A stretch of DNA of 64,000 bases from an uncultured Collinsella sp. (lineage in GTDB: Bacteria > Actinomycetota > Coriobacteriia > Coriobacteriales > Coriobacteriaceae). Under the pieces are notes generated by a model that had not been told where the DNA came from, made no database searches, and saw nothing but the letters and a program-made list of their open reading frames with translations. This document shows, in pieces, positions 40,248 through 47,191 of this stretch (positions are counted from its first letter, which is position 1; each line of letters opens with the position of its first letter). The stretch covers positions 62,001 through 126,000 of the forward strand of contig URRB01000004.1 in NCBI GenBank assembly GCA_900550195.1. The letters run 5' to 3'. Both the position numbers and the translations under genes were made by a program.

Positions 40248-41672
40248 GTGGTCTTCGCCCCCCAGGGAAAACATACGCTGTCGCACCGCGTTTTTGTGAC
40301 GATCTTTGTCTGCGCCATGGCGGTTATCGTGGCGTTTACGGTGCTGGGCGCGTTCTTTGTGCAAAACACCTTGGCGGATGCCACGAGTGCCAACCTGGCG
40401 CAGGAAACCGAGCTCATTGCTGCCGCCCTCGACGAGCAGCAGGAGCCCATCCCGTTCTTGCGTAGCCTCGATCGCGAGGACTTGCGCATCACGCTGATTA
40501 ACAAGGATGGATCGGTTGCCTACGACAACGAGGCGTCACCTTCCACACTGCCCAACCACGGCGATCGCCCCGAGGTCATCGAGGCCTTTGAGAATGGTTC
40601 GGGTTCCGCGGAGCGCGCAAGCTCTACGCTCGACGAGATTATGCTGTATCGCGCCGTCGCCCTTGATAACGGCCAGGTTGTCCGCTTGGCGCAGGCCCAG
40701 CCTGGCGTTGCGGCGATTTTGCTGTCGATGGTGGCGCCGATGCTGCTTATCGCAGCAGCGGGTGCGGTGCTCTCGTTTTTTATGGCGCGCCGCGAGTCCC
40801 GTGCCATCATCGCGCCGTTGCAAGAGGTGGATTTGGACCACCCACGCCGTAGCTATGAGCACGCCTATGCCGAGATGGTCCCCATGCTTGAGCGTATCGA
40901 GTCGCAGCGCCAGGAACTCAAGCGCCAAATGGCGGTGCTAGCGGACAACGACCGTATGCGCCGCGAGTTCACGGCGAATATCACCCATGAGCTCAAGACG
41001 CCGCTTACGGCGATTTCGGGCTATGCCGAGCTCATCGCAAACGGCATGGTCGAGGGCGAGGGCGACCTGCGCAACTTTGGCGGTCGCATCTATCGTGAGG
41101 CGGGCCGCTTGGCAGCGCTTGTCAACGATATCCTTACGCTGTCTAACTTGGACGAGGCCGAGCGTGCAACTGAGGGCGAGGCGGTGCCCATTGGTTCCAC
41201 GGAGCCTATTGAGCTCTCGCGTGCCATCTACGCGGTTGAGCAGCGTCTTGAACAGGTCGCCCGTCAGGCGAATGTGACGATAAGTCATGAGACCAAGCCT
41301 GTGGTCATCGAAGGCGTGTCGCGCTTGATTGACGAGCTCATCTATAATCTGGCGAGCAACGCCATCCGCTACAATCGACCCGGCGGTGCGGTTACGCTGC
41401 AGTGCGGCACCAACGACGAAGGCCATCCGTTCCTTGCGGTCGCCGACACGGGAATCGGTATCGCGCCTGAAGAACAGGGCAAGGTATTTGAGCGGTTCTA
41501 TCGCGTGGACAAGAGTAGGTCCAAGGCGCGCGGCGGAACCGGTCTGGGGCTTGCAATTGTCAAGCATGCGGCCCTGTATCATCACGCCACGCTCGATCTG
41601 TCGAGCGAGTTGGGCGTGGGAACCACCATTACGGTGACGTTTCCCATACGGCAGGACGAGCCATTCGCATAG
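40248..41672 (+). CDS. Sensor histidine kinase, PhoR-like
   Basis: 474 aa from GTG 40248 (GGAGGAG upstream). There is an N-terminal membrane helix (VTIFVCAMAVIVAFTVLGAFF), an extracytoplasmic part of about 115 residues, a second helix (ILLSMVAPMLLIAAAGAVLSFF), a HAMP-like segment, and HisKA FTANITHELKTPLTAISGYAEL (His247). An ATPase domain follows with NLASNAIRYN, VADTGIGIAPEEQGKVFERFYR and GGTGLGLAIVKHAA. Architecture is that of PhoR kinases without a clear PAS domain. A terminator follows at 41698-41730. Confidence 0.92.
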   Translation: MVFAPQGKHTLSHRVFVTIFVCAMAVIVAFTVLGAFFVQNTLADATSANLAQETELIAAALDEQQEPIPFLRSLDREDLRITLINKDGSVAYDNEASPSTLPNHGDRPEVIEAFENGSGSAERASSTLDEIMLYRAVALDNGQVVRLAQAQPGVAAILLSMVAPMLLIAAAGAVLSFFMARRESRAIIAPLQEVDLDHPRRSYEHAYAEMVPMLERIESQRQELKRQMAVLADNDRMRREFTANITHELKTPLTAISGYAELIANGMVEGEGDLRNFGGRIYREAGRLAALVNDILTLSNLDEAERATEGEAVPIGSTEPIELSRAIYAVEQRLEQVARQANVTISHETKPVVIEGVSRLIDELIYNLASNAIRYNRPGGAVTLQCGTNDEGHPFLAVADTGIGIAPEEQGKVFERFYRVDKSRSKARGGTGLGLAIVKHAALYHHATLDLSSELGVGTTITVTFPIRQDEPFA

Positions 41673-41697
41673 CGATACAACATAGATATTGATGCAG

Positions 41698-41730
41698 ACG
41701 CCGCATTTGACTTTCGGGTGCGGCGTTGTT
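41698..41730 (+). terminator. Terminator of the PhoBR-like operon
   Basis: GACGCCGCA pairs with TGCGGCGTT around a 13-nt loop. The stretch to 41867 also holds GATAACAT, a possible -10 for the capsule-type operon. Confidence 0.7.
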
Positions 41731-41867
41731 GTGCAATTTTACGATTGCTTCCGACATTTTTACAGGAGAGCCTGTTTCTTATGTATAGAGTTTGGTCTCG
41801 GTAAAAAGATGCGATAACATACGGACAGTTTTGTCAATCCGAACTGGGGAAATGAAAGGCAAGCTGC

Positions 41868-42524
41868 ATGACCCTTCTCGAACTGTTCCAGCTGCTGAAG
41901 AAGCACCTTAAGCTGGTCATCACCCTTCCGGTGGTCTGCGCGATCGCCATGGGCATCGTGTCCTTCGTTGCGATGGACAACACCTACACCGCGACGACGA
42001 GCATGTACATTCTCGCCAAAACCGACGATAGCGGTCAGATGAGCTACAACGATCTCTCGGCGAGCCAGATGCTTTCCAACGATATCGCCACGCTGCTGGA
42101 TAGCGATAGCGTTAAGAGCGGTGCTGCCAATGAGCTGGGCCTTGCTGACCTGGATGACTACAAGGTGTCTGTTTCCTCCGAGACCACCACGCGTGTCATT
42201 ACGCTTTCGGTTACCGGCACCGATGCCAAGGAGACGGCTAAGGTCGCAAAGGCCATGGCCAGCTCGGTGAGTACGGTCGCTCAGAACGTCGGCGCTGCCC
42301 AGAGCATCAACGTTATCGACGAGGCTAAGACTCCCGAAGTCCCCAGCGGCCCCAAGCGTATGCTGTACGTTGCTGTCGCGTTCCTCGCGGGCATCTTTAT
42401 CGCAGTTGCCTATGTCGTTTTGGCAGACATGCTCAACACCCGCATCCGCGGTGCCGAAGAGGCAGAAGAGCTCCTGGGCATTCCCGTTGTTGGCCGAATT
42501 CCGGCTATGAAAGGTGGTAAATAG
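41868..42524 (+). CDS. Polysaccharide co-polymerase/kinase modulator (Wzz/CpsC/YveK family)
   Basis: 218 aa. Membrane adaptor that activates the BY-kinase encoded next and sets polymer chain length. Two helices flank the extracytoplasmic part: LVITLPVVCAIAMGIVSFVA (about 16-35) and MLYVAVAFLAGIFIAVAYVVL (about 165-185), the latter after the PxxP-type PEVPSGPKR. The cytoplasmic tail contains ADMLNTRIRGAEEAEELLGIPVVGRIPA as in CpsC/YveK. It is 3 nt before the kinase. Confidence 0.9.
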   Translation: MTLLELFQLLKKHLKLVITLPVVCAIAMGIVSFVAMDNTYTATTSMYILAKTDDSGQMSYNDLSASQMLSNDIATLLDSDSVKSGAANELGLADLDDYKVSVSSETTTRVITLSVTGTDAKETAKVAKAMASSVSTVAQNVGAAQSINVIDEAKTPEVPSGPKRMLYVAVAFLAGIFIAVAYVVLADMLNTRIRGAEEAEELLGIPVVGRIPAMKGGK

Positions 42525-42526
42525 GC

Positions 42527-43264
42527 ATGGCTAAGGCAAAGAACACCGATAAGCTCGTTGTACAGAATGCCGCCAAGACCCTTCTGGCCAACATCCGCTT
42601 TGCGAGCGTGGACGACCCCATTCGCACCATCACCGTTACGTCCTCGATTCCCAACGAGGGCAAGTCTACGGTTTCCATCAACCTTGCCCAGGCTATCGCC
42701 ACCAGCGGCAAGAGCGTCCTGCTGGTCGAGGCTGATATGCGTCGCAGGTCCCTTGCCGATATGCTCGGTGTCCGCTCCCGCGGCGGACTCTATGCAGTCC
42801 TTTCCGAGCAGGTTTCTATTGACCAGGCGATTGTCGAGACGGGTCAGAAGAACTTCTACTTCCTCGATGCCGAGCCGCATATTCCCAATCCTGCCGACAT
42901 CATCGTCTCTCACCGCTTTGCCAAGCTGGTAAAGGCACTGTCCGCCAAGTTCCAGTACGTCATCTTTGATGCTCCCCCGGTCGGCACCTTCATCGATGCT
43001 GCCGAGATCGCAAGTCTGACCGACGGTGCGCTTTTTGTCGTGCGTGAGGACTTCACCAAGCGCGAGGAGGCGCTCAACGCCATCGGTCAGCTTAAGAAGT
43101 CCGAGAAGGTCAAGCTCATCGGTACCGTTATGAACTACTGCGAGACCGAGACCAGCGAGTACTACTACTCCTACTACACCAAGGACGGTAAGAAGGTGAA
43201 GAAGGGCTCCGACGATCAGGGGACTTCCAAAAAGGGCATCTTCACCAACCGAGCAAACGTTTAG
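42527..43264 (+). CDS. Bacterial tyrosine kinase (BY-kinase, CpsD/YwqD family)
   Basis: 245 aa. MinD-like fold kinase that autophosphorylates a C-terminal tyrosine cluster. Walker A is SSIPNEGKSTVSINLA (about residue 43). Walker A' is VLLVEADMRRRSLADMLG, with Ala in place of the usual Asp before Asp. YVIFDAPPVG is Walker B. The C-terminus carries YYYSYYTKDGK with at least five tyrosines in a short stretch. Phosphorylation is expected to control exopolysaccharide output or other targets. Confidence 0.93.
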   Translation: MAKAKNTDKLVVQNAAKTLLANIRFASVDDPIRTITVTSSIPNEGKSTVSINLAQAIATSGKSVLLVEADMRRRSLADMLGVRSRGGLYAVLSEQVSIDQAIVETGQKNFYFLDAEPHIPNPADIIVSHRFAKLVKALSAKFQYVIFDAPPVGTFIDAAEIASLTDGALFVVREDFTKREEALNAIGQLKKSEKVKLIGTVMNYCETETSEYYYSYYTKDGKKVKKGSDDQGTSKKGIFTNRANV

Positions 43265-43281
43265 TTGATTAAGGCTGACCT

Positions 43282-43932
43282 ATGCGTGACATTCATTGCC
43301 ATATCTTGCCGGGTGTAGACGACGGCGCCGCCGATCTCGATGAGAGCTTGGCGATGCTCGAGGCTGCCAAGCGGGCTGGTGTAACCAGAATTGTTTGCAC
43401 TCCTCACTGCCGTGATCCCTATTTTGATTACGACAAGATGTGGGATGCCTTTGAGCTGCTGCGCGATAACGCTGACGGTTTTCCGCTCCAGATGGGCTTC
43501 GAGGTCAACCATCGAAAGCTCGTTGAGCTTGGTATCGATGCCGCGGAGCACTTGCATTTCGATGGGACCAACGAGTTTCTGCTCGAGCTTTCGACGCATG
43601 CCGATGCGTATGCGTTTAGAGAGTACGAGAACACGATTTACGATTTGCAGTGCCGTGGCTACCAGGTGATCATCGCTCATCCTGAGCGCTATCGTGCGGT
43701 TCAAAAGGATGTAAGCGTGGCGGAGCGCCTGGTCGATATGGGCTGCAAGCTGCAGGCTTCGGCGGACTTTATTGCCGGCGGTCGCTTTGGTCGCGAGAAA
43801 AAGCCGGCACAGCGCCTGTTCGATCAGAACCTGTACAGCTTCATCGCGAGCGATGCCCATAACGTGGGTCATTACGATTGCCTGGCGAAGGCTCGCGCGA
43901 AGTTTAGCGTGCGCGGAGCTCATTTTCGCTAA
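43282..43932 (+). CDS. PHP-type protein-tyrosine phosphatase (CpsB/YwqE family)
   Basis: 216 aa. Metal-dependent phosphatase that dephosphorylates BY-kinases. Metal ligands in MRDIHCHILPGVDDGA, VCTPHCRD, HLHFDGTN region, IIAHPERYR, and the C-terminal SDAHNVGHYD. It begins 17 nt after the kinase stop and completes the Wzz-kinase-phosphatase trio. No glycosyltransferase, flippase or polymerase genes follow; the next gene is an acetyltransferase. Confidence 0.9.
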   Translation: MRDIHCHILPGVDDGAADLDESLAMLEAAKRAGVTRIVCTPHCRDPYFDYDKMWDAFELLRDNADGFPLQMGFEVNHRKLVELGIDAAEHLHFDGTNEFLLELSTHADAYAFREYENTIYDLQCRGYQVIIAHPERYRAVQKDVSVAERLVDMGCKLQASADFIAGGRFGREKKPAQRLFDQNLYSFIASDAHNVGHYDCLAKARAKFSVRGAHFR

Positions 43933-43971
43933 AATCTGTCCCTAACGTTCGCATTGAATGAAGGGGCAGCC

Positions 43972-44472
43972 ATGGATATTCAACTTAAGACGGGATGCTT
44001 TGATGACGCGGCGTTGGTGCGCCGCGTCGTTTTTATGGACGAGCAGGGCTACGAGAATGAGTTCGACGCTATCGACGAGGATCCGAACTGCATTCATGTG
44101 ACGCTCTATGTAGACGGCGAGCTTGCCGGTTGCTCGCGCGTGTTTCCCGAAGAGCTTGAGCGCGTGGCTGACGCAGAGGCCCCGGTGTTGCCGGCATGCG
44201 ACATGGACGAAGGCGTTGCGGCGGGGGAGACCTACATTATGGGGCACGTCGCAGTGCTGCCGGCTATGCGTCGTCGCGGATTGGCGAGTGCGATCGTCGA
44301 GGCCAGTGATGCGTGTGCACGCGATGCCGGCGCAAAGCTTATTAAGCTGCATGCACAGGAATACGTGCTGCCGCTCTATGTAAAGGCGGGCTACACGCAA
44401 ATTGCCCCGGTAGATTACGAAGACGAGGGCCAACCCCATGCCTGGATGGCCAAGCGCGTAGATGGCAGATAG
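43972..44472 (+). CDS. GNAT family N-acetyltransferase
   Basis: 166 aa from ATG 43972 (GAAGGGG upstream). It resembles the ElaA/YitI-like subgroup: VVFMDEQGYENEFDAIDEDPNCIHVTLYVDGELAGCSRVF at the N-terminus, GHVAVLPAMRRRGLASAIVEASDACARD (acetyl-CoA binding RxxGxG/A), and LHAQEYVLPLYVKAGYTQI. The substrate is unknown. The relation to the capsule-type genes upstream may be only transcriptional. Confidence 0.88.
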   Translation: MDIQLKTGCFDDAALVRRVVFMDEQGYENEFDAIDEDPNCIHVTLYVDGELAGCSRVFPEELERVADAEAPVLPACDMDEGVAAGETYIMGHVAVLPAMRRRGLASAIVEASDACARDAGAKLIKLHAQEYVLPLYVKAGYTQIAPVDYEDEGQPHAWMAKRVDGR

Positions 44473-44620
44473 GGACGTTCCTTTTCTGCCGGCAGTTGGG
44501 GACGCTCCTTGGCAATTGGCGCATCGGAGCGCTTAGACATACAGTTTTTCGATTCCGTATGTATATATGCGCGCTAATGGGTTATAAAATCTAAGTCTGA
44601 ACATAGCAGGTCTGCGATTC

Positions 44621-44645
44621 GGCTCGGGCGACCGGGCCGTTTTTG
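44621..44645 (+). promoter_or_regulatory. Terminator-like hairpin in the htpG leader
   Basis: GGCTCGGGCGACCGGGCC folds on itself and is followed by GTTTTT, 30 nt before the htpG start. TTATAAA (44582-44588) could be the promoter upstream of it. An imperfect hairpin (AGCGC..ACATAC with GTATGT..GCGCT, about 44529-44575) lies further up. No CIRCE element is seen. Confidence 0.45.
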
Positions 44646-44674
44646 CGGACGGGGGTAGCGCGAAAGGACTGCAC

Positions 44675-46699
44675 ATGCGTCAATTTAAGACCGAGAGCAA
44701 AAAACTGCTCGACCTCATGATCAACTCCATCTACACCAATAAGGAAATCTTCCTGCGCGAGCTTATCTCTAACGCGAGCGACGCCGTCGACAAGCTCAAC
44801 TTTAAGAGCCTGCAGGATCCGAGCGTCAAGATCAACCAGGGCGACCTGGCCATTCGCGTCTCCTTTGATAAAGACGCCCGCACCATTACCATCTCGGATA
44901 ACGGCATTGGCATGACCGCCGAGGAGCTCGAGCGCAATCTGGGCACCATCGCCCATTCCGGCTCCGAGGAGTTTAAGACCGAGAACGCCGAGCAGCAGGG
45001 CTCCGATGTCGACATCATCGGCCAGTTTGGCGTGGGCTTCTACTCTGCCTTTATGGTTGCCAGCCATGTGAAGGTCGTCAGCCGCGCCTATGGCGAGGAT
45101 GTCGCCCATGTGTGGGAATCCGACGGTCTTGAGGGCTACACCATCGAGGACGGTGAGCGCGCCGAGCACGGTACCGATGTCATCCTGACGCTGCGCGAGA
45201 ACGAGAAGCTCGATGCCGACGGCGAGGCCGAGACCTACGATCGCTTCCTGACCGAGTGGGGTCTCAAGAGCCTGATTCAGCAGTACAGCAACTATGTGCG
45301 CTACCCGATTCAGATGATGGTGTCCAAGAGCCGCCAGAAACCCAAGCCCGAGGACGCCGGCGACGATTACAAGCCCGAGTACGAGGACTATCAGGAGCTC
45401 GAGACCGTCAATTCCATGACACCGATCTGGAAGAAGCGCAGCTCCGATGTCGAGCAGAAGGACTACGACGAGTTCTACAAGTCCACGTTCCACGACTTTG
45501 ACGATCCTGCGCGCACCATCAGCTTCCATGCCGAGGGCACGCTCGAGTACGATGCCCTGCTGTTTGTGCCGGGCCGCGCGCCGTTCGATCTGTACAGCAA
45601 GGATTACGAGAAGGGTCTGGCACTCTACAGCTCCAACGTCCTGATCATGGAGAAGTGCGACGACCTGCTGCCCGACTACTACAACTTTGTCCGCGGCGTC
45701 GTGGATTCCGCCGATGTGTCGCTCAACATCTCGCGTGAGACGCTGCAGCAGAACCGTCAGCTCAAGGCCATCGCCAAGCGTGTGGAAAAGAAGATCACCG
45801 CCGACCTTGAGGATATGCGTGACAACGACCGCGAGGCCTACGAGAAGTTCTTTGAGAACTTTGGCCGCGGTCTTAAGTACGGCATCTACTCGAGCTATGG
45901 CATGAAGGCCGATGAGCTCGCCGATCTGTTGCTGTTCTGGTCTGCCAAGGAACAGAAGATGATTACCCTGGCCGAGTATGCCAAGGGCATGCCCGAGGAT
46001 CAGAAGGCCATCTACTACGCCGCCGGCGACTCGCGTGAGCGCTTGGCCAAGATGCCCGTGGTAAAGGGCGTGCTCGACCGCGGCTATGACGTGCTGCTGC
46101 TGACGCAGGACGTGGATGAGTTCACCTTCCAGGCTATGCGTGAGTACGTTGCCGCCGATATGCCCAAGATCTACGAGGACGATGCCGCCCGCGAGGCTGC
46201 CGAGAAGGCCGTGGCCGATGGTGCCGAGCCCGAGGTTGAGGATCGTCACCTGGAGCTCAAGAACGTCGCAACCGGTGATCTTGACCTGGCGACCGAGGAC
46301 GAGAAAAAGGAGGCCGAGGACGCCACCAAGGAGAACGAGGACCTCTTTAACGCCATGAAGGAGGCACTCGGCGACAAGGTCGAGAAGGTTGCCGTCTCTG
46401 CGCGCCTGACCGATGCTCCCGCGTGCATCACCACCGAGGGCCCGCTTTCGCTCGAGATGGAGAAGGTGCTCCAGAAGGGTCCCGAGGGCGCGCCCGACGG
46501 TATGCCCAAGAGCCAGCGCGTGCTCGAGCTCAACGCCAAGCACCCGGTCTTTTCCAAGCTCGTCGCCGCTCAGAAGGCGGGCGACGCCGACAAGATCAAG
46601 CAGTACTCCGGTTTGCTCTATGACCAGGCCCTGCTGGTCGAGGGCATTCTGCCCGAGGACCCCGTTGCCTTCGCAGCAGCTGTTTGCAACTTGATGTAG
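44675..46699 (+). CDS. htpG: Molecular chaperone HtpG (Hsp90)
   Basis: 674 aa, somewhat longer than E. coli HtpG (624). ATP-dependent chaperone in the cytoplasm. N-terminal GHKL motifs: FLRELISNASDAVDKL, ITISDNGIGM, LGTIAHSGS, GQFGVGFYSAFMV, and GTDVILTLRE. The middle domain has FVPGRAPFDLY, LYSSNVLIMEKCDDLLPDYYNFVRGVVDS and LNISRETLQQNRQLKAI. The C-terminal domain contains an acidic linker (about 510-560, EDEKKEAEDATKENED) longer than usual. ATG 44675 with AAAGGA upstream. Confidence 0.96.
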   Translation: MRQFKTESKKLLDLMINSIYTNKEIFLRELISNASDAVDKLNFKSLQDPSVKINQGDLAIRVSFDKDARTITISDNGIGMTAEELERNLGTIAHSGSEEFKTENAEQQGSDVDIIGQFGVGFYSAFMVASHVKVVSRAYGEDVAHVWESDGLEGYTIEDGERAEHGTDVILTLRENEKLDADGEAETYDRFLTEWGLKSLIQQYSNYVRYPIQMMVSKSRQKPKPEDAGDDYKPEYEDYQELETVNSMTPIWKKRSSDVEQKDYDEFYKSTFHDFDDPARTISFHAEGTLEYDALLFVPGRAPFDLYSKDYEKGLALYSSNVLIMEKCDDLLPDYYNFVRGVVDSADVSLNISRETLQQNRQLKAIAKRVEKKITADLEDMRDNDREAYEKFFENFGRGLKYGIYSSYGMKADELADLLLFWSAKEQKMITLAEYAKGMPEDQKAIYYAAGDSRERLAKMPVVKGVLDRGYDVLLLTQDVDEFTFQAMREYVAADMPKIYEDDAAREAAEKAVADGAEPEVEDRHLELKNVATGDLDLATEDEKKEAEDATKENEDLFNAMKEALGDKVEKVAVSARLTDAPACITTEGPLSLEMEKVLQKGPEGAPDGMPKSQRVLELNAKHPVFSKLVAAQKAGDADKIKQYSGLLYDQALLVEGILPEDPVAFAAAVCNLM

Positions 46700-46707
46700 T
46701 TAGGTAT

Positions 46708-46892
46708 TTACGCGGTTTTACCAAACCGCGTAACGGCTCGACGCTGCCCTCAGTTCCGCCGTTCTAACGAACGGCGGACCAGTCGACGCTGCGCGGGCGC
46801 CAGAGCGACAACTTGTCATTCAAAGAGGACGGCATGACCAGAAGGTCTATGCCGTCCTCTTTTCATGCCAATTTGTTCGCTCTGGCGCCCGC
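46708..46892. repeat. Cluster of nested hairpins behind htpG
   Basis: TTACGCGGTTT 46708-46718 pairs with 46723-46733. TCCGCCGTT 46755-46763 pairs with 46770-46778. An outer stem (46793-46808 with 46877-46892) encloses the terminator-like stem AAAGAGGACGGCAT 46822-46835 with 46849-46862. TCGACGCTGC occurs twice (46738 and 46783). The inner hairpin plus T-run (46822-46864) is the likely htpG terminator. Confidence 0.7.
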
Positions 46893-46934
46893 TCGCTGGC
46901 ATTGCCAAAACATCGACGTTGCCGTGGTCCTAAG

Positions 46935-46990
46935 TAGTCATTGGGGACGTTTTTGTTTGACTAGTCGTTTAAGAACGTCCCCGATGACTA
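46935..46990. repeat. 17-bp inverted repeat
   Basis: TAGTCATTGGGGACGTT (46935-46951) and its complement at 46974-46990 differ at one base; a 22-nt loop separates them. The following 46991-47191 is AT-rich and probably holds the promoter of the YhgE pair (TATATTGC at 47080-47087); TGTAC repeats near 47048-47060 may be an operator. Confidence 0.65.
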
Positions 46991-47191
46991 TTTGAATTGC
47001 TAATTTGTGCGGGTTGTGGTTTTGTGACCTGCTGAAATTAAAGATACTGTACAACTGTACGTTAATTCGTCTTCGTAGTATATTGCTACCCGCAAAACTC
47101 AATACCATTGTGCTCTGAGACGCTAAAGCGCCTACGTACAATGGTTATCAATAGTACGATTCGATTCAACGACAGGATGGATGGTCCAAGC

